A stretch of DNA of 13,939 nt from CAYOSU01 sp964541255 (GTDB lineage Bacteria > Bacillota > Clostridia > Christensenellales > CAMQZB01): assembly GCA_964541255.1 (NCBI GenBank), contig CAZIPL010000039.1, forward strand, positions 1-13,939. Reading direction: 5' to 3'. Of the stretch, positions 7,654-12,943 are shown one piece after another. The notes beneath the pieces were generated by a model. The model was not told the DNA's origin. It saw only the letters and a list, made by a program, of their open reading frames with translations, and made no database searches. Position 1 is the stretch's first letter; each line of letters opens with the position of its first letter. The translations under genes and the position numbers were made by a program.

Positions 7654-7687
7654 AATTGCAAACTTGCTTGAAAGTGTTTAGAACTTC
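7654..7687 (+). repeat. Dispersed intergenic repeat, copy B
   Basis: Ungapped partner of 5021-5054, identical at 26 of 34 positions. It starts 7 nt after the folT-like stop codon. Confidence 0.4.
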
Positions 7688-7709
7688 GAAGCATTGCTAA
7701 ACCTCGACA

Positions 7710-7762
7710 ATCCCTCAGTCTCGGCTTCTCCGAGCCGGCTCCCTTAATAAAGGAGCCTTTGG
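7710..7762 (+). repeat. Two-hairpin palindromic intergenic repeat (Clostridia type)
   Basis: CTCGG-CTTCT-CCGAG (7720-7734) is followed directly by GGCTCC...GGAGCC (7737-7757; one C/A mismatch, then TT/AA, loop AAT) and TTTGG. This architecture matches, from memory, palindromic elements scattered between genes in many gut Firmicutes. No transposase or target duplication is visible. Confidence 0.5.
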
Positions 7763-7852
7763 TTTCGGGCAAAAGAGAAGCGTTTTGCGAAAGATTTATC
7801 CCAAGATAAAATCTTCTCTTCTTATCGTTTTAATACTAACAACAACTCCACC

Positions 7853-7880
7853 AAGCCGCTTTGAATAAAAGCGGCTTTTG
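7853..7880 (+). terminator. Intrinsic terminator just upstream of the DUF421 gene
   Basis: AAGCCGCTTT (7853-7862) pairs perfectly with AAAGCGGCTT (7868-7877) around GAATA, followed by TTG and four more T residues. It probably ends transcripts from the folT-like gene. It also overlaps the likely -35 box of the next gene. Confidence 0.75.
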
Positions 7881-7890
7881 TTTTGCATAA
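7861..7890 (+). promoter_or_regulatory. Probable promoter of DUF421-DUF4363, overlapping the terminator
   Basis: TTGAAT (7861-7866; four of six to consensus) and CATAAT (7885-7890; five of six) are 18 nt apart. The predicted start at about 7897-7898 coincides with the ATG at 7898, so the message would be leaderless. No ribosome site is present before this ATG, which agrees. Confidence 0.45.
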
Positions 7891-7897
7891 TATCTTT

Positions 7898-8569
7898 ATG
7901 CTAACCGTATTTCTTCGTTCGATAATTATATTTGCGACAGTGTTCGTCGTTTTGCGACTTATGGGAAAACGGCAAATAGGCGAAATGCAACCATACGAGC
8001 TTGTTATAACGCTCATTATCGCCGACCTTGCTTGCGTTCCGATGTCCGACGTATCTATTCCTCTTTTATACGGAATCGTCGCCATTTTGGCAATATTCCT
8101 CGTTCACACGGTGATAGTCATTCTTTCCAAAAAGAGCGTTAAGCTCAGAAAGTTTTTTACGGGAAAGCCCGTCGTAATCATGAATCCGCAAGGCATTGAC
8201 TTCAAAGAGCTTACGAGCCTTAATATGACGATTGCCGACCTTGAAGAAAACTTGCGCAACGCGGGGTGCTTTTCTTTCGAAGAGGTTCAATATGCAATAA
8301 TCGAAACAAACGGCAAGCTGTCGGTCATTACCAAAACAAAGGACGATCCCGAGCCGACGCTTCCCGTAATGCTTATTACGAGCGGCAAAATGAACTTCGA
8401 AAACATCGAAAGCGGCGGCTTTTCGAAAGAGCAAATCGTATCGTTCCTCGAAAAAGAAAAAACAAAGACGGAAGATATTCTCTTCTTCTCCGCAGACGAA
8501 GAGGGAGCGGTTTATTTCCAAGTCAAAGGCGAAGACGCAAAAAGCGGGCAATTGGAGGTAAATAATTGA
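7898..8569 (+). CDS. DUF421 (YetF-family) membrane protein
   Basis: 223 residues. Three N-terminal membrane segments (about residues 3-21, 33-48 and 53-75) surround the family signature VVLRLMGKRQIGEMQPYELVITLIIADLACVPMSD. A cytoplasmic alpha/beta part follows with GKPVVIMNPQGIDFKELTSLNMTIADLEENLRNAGCFSFEEVQYAIIETNGKLSV, all typical of DUF421. The biochemical role of the family is not established; B. subtilis members such as YetF are membrane proteins, some linked to spores. I chose the ATG at 7898 over an in-frame TTG at 7883 because MLTVFLRS is where relatives start. The stop overlaps the start of the following DUF4363 gene, and the pairing of these two families recurs in Clostridia. Confidence 0.9.
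   Translation: MLTVFLRSIIIFATVFVVLRLMGKRQIGEMQPYELVITLIIADLACVPMSDVSIPLLYGIVAILAIFLVHTVIVILSKKSVKLRKFFTGKPVVIMNPQGIDFKELTSLNMTIADLEENLRNAGCFSFEEVQYAIIETNGKLSVITKTKDDPEPTLPVMLITSGKMNFENIESGGFSKEQIVSFLEKEKTKTEDILFFSADEEGAVYFQVKGEDAKSGQLEVNN
8554..8558 (+). promoter_or_regulatory. GGAGG ribosome binding site that fixes a TTG start
   Basis: GGAGG sits inside the last codons of the DUF421 gene, seven bases before the TTG at 8566. It is what supports TTG as the true start of the DUF4363 gene. Confidence 0.8.
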
Positions 8570-8937
8570 AACAGATTGTTATAATTCTTTGCATAATCGT
8601 CGCAGTCGCCGTAGGAGTTTTTTTTGAGCAAAAAACAATCAAACAAACTTTTGACGAGCTCGGAGAAAAGACTCTTTCTTGTATAGACAAAGAAAAAAAC
8701 GAGGTGTCGGAGATTGCCGTTACCGAAGTATACGCTTGGTGGAAAGAGAAGAAGCGAACGCTTCACGCGATCATTCCGCATAACGACATAAAAGAACTCG
8801 AATCGCATTTTTCTCTTGCTAAGATCTATTCTTCGGAGAAAAACAACATCGACGCACTTTGCGAGCTCGAAGCCATTTTGGATCTTGCGGTCTCAATTCC
8901 GAAAACCTATAAATTCGCAATAGAAAATCTTATGTGA
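8566..8937 (+). CDS. DUF4363-like membrane-anchored protein, TTG start
   Basis: 123 residues with one N-terminal hydrophobic anchor (about 3-20, IVIILCIIVAVAVGVFFE) and a helical, charged remainder (residues 21-123), probably outside the membrane. It matches the DUF4363 pattern: anchor, central WW pair (YAWWKEKK, 56-63), and an LxELEAILDLA-like helix near the end. Function is unknown. The gene overlaps the DUF421 stop by the bases TTGA and uses a strong GGAGG site, so the two proteins are probably made together and may form a complex; that is inference from gene pairing. A strong terminator follows 55 nt later. Confidence 0.82.
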   Translation: MKQIVIILCIIVAVAVGVFFEQKTIKQTFDELGEKTLSCIDKEKNEVSEIAVTEVYAWWKEKKRTLHAIIPHNDIKELESHFSLAKIYSSEKNNIDALCELEAILDLAVSIPKTYKFAIENLM

Positions 8938-9223
8938 TAAGCCTCTATAAAACAATAAAAACCTTCGTCGTCTTAGTATATCTTTATATTACAAAAACCG
9001 CCAAAAAGGCGGTTTTTATTATGATAATTATATATTCGTTCGATTTGTTTGGCTTTTTAGTATTCCCCAAAACAATATCACGGCATCATTCTTAAACGCG
9101 ATGACAACAAGCAATAGTTTTTATCTTTCCAAAATGCGAGAAGTTACTCACAGATTTTGCAATATGATTGCAACTATTGTTCTATTGCATACGTCTTTCA
9201 ACGAATATCCGTCATTAAAAGCG
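8938..9223. other. Gap between convergent genes, terminator plus unexplained 200 bp
   Basis: Apart from the terminator at 8993-9017 there is no gene. An 8-bp inverted repeat (CAATAGTT at 9112-9119, AACTATTG at 9172-9179) and several TTGCAA-like words lie in 9105-9190. The S-component gene ending at 9224 has no terminator of its own in this interval. Confidence 0.4.
8993..9017. terminator. Perfect bidirectional intrinsic terminator
   Basis: AAAAACCGCC (8993-9002) and GGCGGTTTTT (9008-9017) form a perfect 10-bp stem around AAAAA. It has T-runs on both strands and serves DUF421-DUF4363 and possibly the convergent operon ending at 9224. Confidence 0.9.
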
Positions 9224-9727
9224 TTAATATAGCTTTTTGGCAAGCTCTTTAAGCTTCAAGGGATACAGAATCGTCAAAGCCAAAACGATAGAAATAACTA
9301 CTTGCAAAATGTTTCTCCAAAGAGATTCGAGAGCCGACGGAAGCGTTCCGTAATAGAAAGCCTTTGCAAAGAAAAAGCCTACTATCATAATAATTCCGCC
9401 GATCAAAAATGCCAAGCCGTTGAAAAGACCGTTATCCTTAAACACTCTGACCAAAAGCCCCGCGACAAGTCCTTCGAGCCCGTGGAACACAAGGGAAAAT
9501 ACCGCCGTTACGGGATATGAAATTAGGTCTGCAAGAAACGTTCCTATTCCGCCGACAACAAGCGCCGATACGGGATCGAGCAAGGCGGCGGCGATATATA
9601 TCACCATATCCGAAAGGTTCGTGTGTCCGCCGAAAAGCGACGGTATCGATATAAACATCGTGCAAACGGTACAAAGCGCGGTCAAAACTCCCGCATACGC
9701 AATTCTTTTAGTTATCTTCATGTTCAT
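9224..9727 (-). CDS. ECF transporter S component, PF07155-like, substrate unknown
   Basis: 167 residues, about five or six hydrophobic segments. The helix-1 RIAYAGVLTALCTVCTMF has the small-residue docking pattern. GHTNLSDMVIYIAAALLDPVSALVVGGIGTFLADLISYP (34-72), followed by LVFHGLEGLVAGLL, matches the G-x-x-N-L-x-D signature of the PF07155 S-component group. Known group members import compounds such as hydroxymethylpyrimidine or pyridoxine-like vitamers, but the substrate cannot be read here. I chose the ATG at 9725-9727 because AGGAG (9736-9740) lies eight bases upstream; an in-frame TTG at 9745 is unlikely. It overlaps the VTT gene by 20 bp, so it is the last gene of the apgM-VTT-S-component operon. 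No ATPase or EcfT subunit is nearby. Confidence 0.82.
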   Translation of the reverse strand: MNMKITKRIAYAGVLTALCTVCTMFISIPSLFGGHTNLSDMVIYIAAALLDPVSALVVGGIGTFLADLISYPVTAVFSLVFHGLEGLVAGLLVRVFKDNGLFNGLAFLIGGIIMIVGFFFAKAFYYGTLPSALESLWRNILQVVISIVLALTILYPLKLKELAKKLY

Positions 9728-10643
9728 TTTTCTTTCTCCTCGCAAAAAACGAAACTACTTTTTCCTCAATCACGTCCCCTTTTTTCCATACGAAAATCAA
9801 CGCCGTTATGCAAAGCGCAACAAGTAAAATCCAAACGGGAATTCCCCAACCGCTGAACGGAATAATTCCGCCGCCGAAAAGGAATACGTTGCCGATGCAC
9901 ATAATTATTCTTGCAACGAATATAACGGGAACAAAGTACCCAAACTTCATCGACGAAAGTCCCGCGATTGCGCAAAGGGTATCGTCGGGGAAAAAGGGCA
10001 TTACGAACATAAACGTCAAAACAGCAACGTCCTTTCCGTGAATGAGTTTCAAGTATTTCTCGACCTCTTCTTCGCCGAAAACCCAATTGACGGCTTTTCT
10101 TCCCGCATATCTTCCGAACAAAAACATTATTATCGATCCCGGGATTATGCCTATCATCGAATATAGCACAACCTCCCAAGGCTTAAAGAGCAAAATTCCC
10201 GCAAGCAACGTTACGGTCGTGGGGATAGGCAAAAACAGAACCTGCCCGAACTGAATTCCGATATACACCCACTTCGCATACTTAAATTGCCTTATATAAT
10301 CTCTCATCTCTTCGACTGTATCGGTCTTTTCCAAAATACCAGTTTTGTCGAAGAAGAACGTAATTAACGTTATGAAGCAAACGACAACGGCGACGATGAA
10401 AAGAAGTCTCGATATAGCTTGATTCGAAAGGCTTTTCATTATGTCTTTCTTTTTTATTGCGAAAAAAAGCGTTAGACCGAAAACAAGGCATGACGCCAAT
10501 ATCGCGAGATATATGTAATTTTTCAAAACGTTTTTAGACTCTATCTCGAAAAACACCGACAAAGCGAAAACAACGGCATTCGATATATAAAAGCCGACAG
10601 ACGTTTTCTTTGTTTCGTTGGTTTTGACGTTGTTGTTTTCCAC
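9708..10643 (-). CDS. VTT-domain membrane protein, TVP38/DedA-like, N-terminal extension
   Basis: 311 residues. The VTT (SNARE-associated) domain covers about 125-260 and has the family blocks FLPIPTTVTLLAG (137-149), GIIPGSIIMFLFGRYAGR (165-182) and MPFFPDDTLCAIAGLSSMKFG (215-235). DedA-superfamily proteins sit in the cytoplasmic membrane, and some recycle undecaprenyl phosphate or move other lipids; whether this TVP38-like member does is unknown. Three extra hydrophobic segments precede the domain (about 17-33, 41-63 and 79-98), so it is longer than ordinary family members of 200-230 residues. The start is a GTG at 10641-10643, with GGGAGA lying over the apgM stop. The gap to apgM is two bases and the 3' end overlaps the S component. 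Confidence 0.87.
   Translation of the reverse strand: MENNNVKTNETKKTSVGFYISNAVVFALSVFFEIESKNVLKNYIYLAILASCLVFGLTLFFAIKKKDIMKSLSNQAISRLLFIVAVVVCFITLITFFFDKTGILEKTDTVEEMRDYIRQFKYAKWVYIGIQFGQVLFLPIPTTVTLLAGILLFKPWEVVLYSMIGIIPGSIIMFLFGRYAGRKAVNWVFGEEEVEKYLKLIHGKDVAVLTFMFVMPFFPDDTLCAIAGLSSMKFGYFVPVIFVARIIMCIGNVFLFGGGIIPFSGWGIPVWILLVALCITALIFVWKKGDVIEEKVVSFFARRKKNEHEDN
9736..9740 (-). promoter_or_regulatory. Ribosome binding site inside the VTT gene
   Basis: AGGAG on the minus strand, eight bases before the S-component ATG and inside the final codons of the VTT gene. It decides the start of the S component and implies coupled translation. Confidence 0.75.
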
Positions 10644-10645
10644 TG

Positions 10646-11854
10646 TTATCTCCCGTTAAGCATATACGAGCAAAGCTCCCAGCCGTTTTCGAAATACTTT
10701 CCTTTCTTGCCGTTATCCTCGTTGTAAGAAAGTCCGCACATTTTTTCGTCATAGCTTCTGTAAAGAACGAACGGAACAGGCTCGTTGACGTGCGTTTTCA
10801 AAGCTATCGGCGTCGGATGATCGGGCATTATAAGAATATTATATGCTTCTCCCGTGCTTTTTAAGTATTCTGCGATAGGCTTGACTATTTTTTTGTCTAT
10901 AAGCTCAACCGCTTTGATTTTCGTTTCTATATCGCCGTGATGTCCCGCTTCGTCGGGAGCTTCGATATGAACATAAACATAATCCTTGCCTCTTTTCAGC
11001 GCATCGATAGCGGCGGCGGCTTTCCCGTCGAAGTTTGTATCGATATTGCCCGTCGCGCCTTCAACGTCAATAACCTCCATTCCCGACAGCATACCTATTC
11101 CTTTAATCAAATCGACAGCCGATATGACGGCACCGTTGACCTTATATTTTTCGCCGTAGCTCTCAAGTGACGGTTTTGTTCCCATACCCCAAAGCCAACA
11201 ACAGTTCGCGGGGTTTTTGTCCTCGGCAATTCTTTTTATGTTTATCGGATGATTCGAAAGAATATCGTAAGCTTTTTTATATATCTCGATAAACTCTTCG
11301 CTAAAATCACCTTTCGGAAGATATTCGCCGATTCTTTTATCAGATATGTCATGAGGCGGAGTGAACTCCGTTTTGCCGTCGAAGTTTTTGATTTTCAGGC
11401 AATGACGGTAGCTAAGTCCCTCGAAAAGCGTTCTGTTCTTATCGTCGAAAAGGGGCTTTATCGCTCTAATAAGCTCACTTGCTTCCTCCGTCGTTATTTC
11501 GCCTGCCGAATAATCGACCATAATTTTATCTTCAAAATTTTCGTCGGAAGAAAGAGTAACCAGATTGAGTCTTATCGCGACGTCGCCGTCACTTAGAGGA
11601 ACGCCCATAGACGCCGCTTCAAGAGGCGATCTCCCCGTATAATAAACGTTAGGATTATATCCCATTACGGCAAGATTTGCGTTATCCGATCCCGGCTTCA
11701 TATTGTCGGGAACAGTCTTGGCAAGCCCCGTTTCGCCGAGTGCGCAAAGCATATCGATGTTTGGCTTTTTCGCAACATCGAGAATGGTTTTATTATTAAG
11801 CTTTCTTATTTTTCGGTCAGCCATTCCGTCGCCGAGGATTACTACGCTTTTCAT
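10646..11854 (-). CDS. apgM: ApgM-type phosphoglycerate mutase or alternative homoserine kinase
   Basis: 402 residues of the alkaline-phosphatase superfamily, archaeal-type cofactor-independent phosphoglycerate mutase branch. Metal and nucleophile motifs are visible: GDGMAD (8-13, D9), the nucleophile block GSDNANLAVMGYNP (55-68, S56), YTGRSPLEAASMG (72-84), NCCWLWGMG (217-225), GAVISAVDLIKGIGMLSGMEV (241-261), PDEAGHHGD (300-308) and DHPTP (345-349), with H355 after. These enzymes interconvert 2- and 3-phosphoglycerate. A bacterial subgroup, to which the WLWG and KGIG blocks point, has been proposed to act as homoserine kinase where ThrB is missing; I cannot separate the two here. The ATG at 11852-11854 has GGTAGG five bases upstream and a promoter at 11882-11910. 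It is first in the operon with the VTT and S-component genes. Confidence 0.9.
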   Translation of the reverse strand: MKSVVILGDGMADRKIRKLNNKTILDVAKKPNIDMLCALGETGLAKTVPDNMKPGSDNANLAVMGYNPNVYYTGRSPLEAASMGVPLSDGDVAIRLNLVTLSSDENFEDKIMVDYSAGEITTEEASELIRAIKPLFDDKNRTLFEGLSYRHCLKIKNFDGKTEFTPPHDISDKRIGEYLPKGDFSEEFIEIYKKAYDILSNHPINIKRIAEDKNPANCCWLWGMGTKPSLESYGEKYKVNGAVISAVDLIKGIGMLSGMEVIDVEGATGNIDTNFDGKAAAAIDALKRGKDYVYVHIEAPDEAGHHGDIETKIKAVELIDKKIVKPIAEYLKSTGEAYNILIMPDHPTPIALKTHVNEPVPFVLYRSYDEKMCGLSYNEDNGKKGKYFENGWELCSYMLNGR

Positions 11855-11881
11855 TTTTACCTACCGTTTTTATTTGCAATC

Positions 11882-11910
11882 ATTTTAATACAATTACTTA
11901 AAAATAACAA
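11882..11910 (-). promoter_or_regulatory. Probable promoter of the apgM operon
   Basis: On the minus strand, TTGTTA (11905-11910; four of six to consensus) and TAAAAT (11882-11887; five of six) are 17 nt apart. Transcription would start near 11875, giving a leader of about 21 nt containing GGTAGG (11860-11865) before the ATG. Confidence 0.6.
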
Positions 11911-11945
11911 GTAAAATTAAGCCGCGGTATCAATTCAGCGGAATA

Positions 11946-12011
11946 AAAAATGTATATTATGCAAAAAAAATCGAAAATAATAAACTTCTTTATCGTGCTT
12001 TATACATTTTT
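11946..12011. repeat. 66-bp inverted-repeat element in a divergent promoter gap
   Basis: AAAAATGTATA (11946-11956) is the exact reverse complement of TATACATTTTT (12001-12011). Just inside, GCA and TGC can add pairs. The 44-nt interior is A-rich. It lies between divergent genes, so a terminator role is not expected; it may be a small palindromic element or a small RNA. Confidence 0.5.
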
Positions 12012-12024
12012 CGTCCAACTAAAG

Positions 12025-12038
12025 CATAAATATTTATG
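12025..12038. promoter_or_regulatory. 14-bp perfect palindrome upstream of the ferritin-like gene
   Basis: CATAAATATTTATG is a perfect palindrome about 50 bp before the ATG at 12088, a plausible operator position. I could not place a confident promoter beside it. Confidence 0.35.
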
Positions 12039-12087
12039 AAACTACCGAGAAAAGAAGCTTTCGGCAAAAATTATTTTGGAGAATAAT

Positions 12088-12582
12088 ATGAAAAAATCTT
12101 ATCGACTCGAAACGCCATATCCAAGTTTAAGCGAAAAATCGCCTAACGGGTTTTACGTTTCTCTTCTTTTGAATCTTTACGCATCCGCAAAAAGCGAAAC
12201 GACAGCCGTTTTGCAATACGTCTATCAATCGCATTATTTCAACGCCTATTCCGAAGAGCTTTCGAAAACGCTTATAGGGATAGCGATAGCCGAAATGCAC
12301 CACGTCGATCTTTTGCAAAGTGCGATAATATCGTTCGGCGGCTGTCCGAAATACATATCGCCGCGCGGCATATACTATTCCACCCGCTCCGTCGATTATT
12401 CGACCGACTTTGCGGCGATGCTTCTTTCCGACATATCAGACGAAAAAGCCGCAATCAAGGCGTATCGCGACGCGGCGGAACTTGTCAGCGACGACGAGCT
12501 TAAAGAATTGCTGCTTCGCATTATGACGGACGAAGAGTTACACCATAAAATCTTCGAGGGAATACTTTTACAAACAAAATAA
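12088..12582 (+). CDS. Ferritin-like di-metal protein
   Basis: 164 residues, helical, with the ligand set of a ferritin-like four-helix bundle: E37 in SETTAVLQY, E69-x-x-H72 in AEMHH, E119 in DEKAAIKAYRD, and E149-x-x-H152 (or E150/H153) in DEELHH. Such proteins bind two iron or manganese ions and act in iron storage or peroxide and oxygen defence; this short Clostridia-type member is uncharacterised as far as I know. No signal peptide. I chose the ATG at 12088 over an in-frame TTG at 12076 because TGGAG (12077-12081) lies 6 nt upstream of it. It is a single gene, divergent from apgM and convergent with the feoB operon across a bidirectional terminator. An iron link to that operon is possible but unproven. 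Confidence 0.85.
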   Translation: MKKSYRLETPYPSLSEKSPNGFYVSLLLNLYASAKSETTAVLQYVYQSHYFNAYSEELSKTLIGIAIAEMHHVDLLQSAIISFGGCPKYISPRGIYYSTRSVDYSTDFAAMLLSDISDEKAAIKAYRDAAELVSDDELKELLLRIMTDEELHHKIFEGILLQTK

Positions 12583-12641
12583 GCCGTTTTCGAAATAAAG
12601 AAAACTCGCTTTAACAATTTCTTTCAAAACTCATATCAAAT

Positions 12642-12675
12642 AAAAAACGCAGAGAAAAAATTCTCTGCATTTTTT
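12642..12675. terminator. Bidirectional intrinsic terminator between ferritin-like and feoB operons
   Basis: GCAGAGAA (12649-12656) and TTCTCTGC (12661-12668) form a perfect 8-bp stem around AAAA. It is flanked by six A residues (12642-12647) and six T residues (12670-12675), so it serves both convergent genes. Confidence 0.88.
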
Positions 12676-12732
12676 GTATGTTTGGAGTATGTAACTTATT
12701 GAGTATAGCTTTTTATAAGTAGCAGTCAAAGT

Positions 12733-12918
12733 TTACTTTGCTTTTTTACTTCTAAGTTCCTCGAGCTTTGCCTTATCGCAAGCCGAGCAACCGCTACATC
12801 CGTCGCAACCGCAATCGCATGTCGGGAGTCCTTTTTTCTTTTTGACAATTCTCGAAACGATAACTCCGACGACAACCGCGACGCAAGCGACAATCAAAAC
12901 TATTTCCAAAGGTTTCAT
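12733..12918 (-). CDS. FeoB-associated Cys-rich membrane protein
   Basis: 61 residues: one membrane segment (about 5-24), a basic stretch (RIVKKKKG) placing the tail in the cytoplasm, then six closely spaced cysteines (C34, C36, C38, C41, C44, C47) and a charged end. This is the small Cys-rich partner commonly found directly downstream of feoB in anaerobes. The cysteines may bind ferrous iron or act as a redox or metal relay next to the FeoB pore; that is a suggestion, not a demonstrated role. The ATG at 12916-12918 has AAAGGAGG (12926-12933) seven bases upstream. Only 25 bp separate it from the feoB stop, so the two are co-transcribed. Confidence 0.93.
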   Translation of the reverse strand: MKPLEIVLIVACVAVVVGVIVSRIVKKKKGLPTCDCGCDGCSGCSACDKAKLEELRSKKAK

Positions 12919-12943
12919 TCGAAAACCTCCTTTATATTAAATC

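Larger units (their letters stand above)
7648..7880. other. Gene-free gap with five consecutive hairpins
   Basis: No reading frame is credible here. In order it holds the repeat copy at 7654-7687, then hairpins at 7720-7734, 7737-7757, 7763-7792 (two-base bulge), 7791-7815 (one-base bulge) and 7853-7877, the last a terminator. The part from about 7710 to 7760 (CCTCAGTC, short stem, then GGCTCC...GGAGCCTTTGG) resembles a dispersed intergenic repeat that I recall from gut Clostridia genomes. That resemblance is from memory and needs a search. Confidence 0.55.

Noticed and set aside
7648..7880. A tRNA or other classic structured RNA gene
   Set aside because: No cloverleaf, T-loop or CCA-adjacent pattern; the hairpins are sequential and separate.
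7883..7885. TTG start for the DUF421 gene
   Set aside because: No ribosome site, and family members start at the position of the ATG at 7898.
9743..9745. TTG start giving an S component extended by six residues
   Set aside because: The AGGAG site lies inside that extension, eight bases before the ATG at 9727, which fits family starts better.
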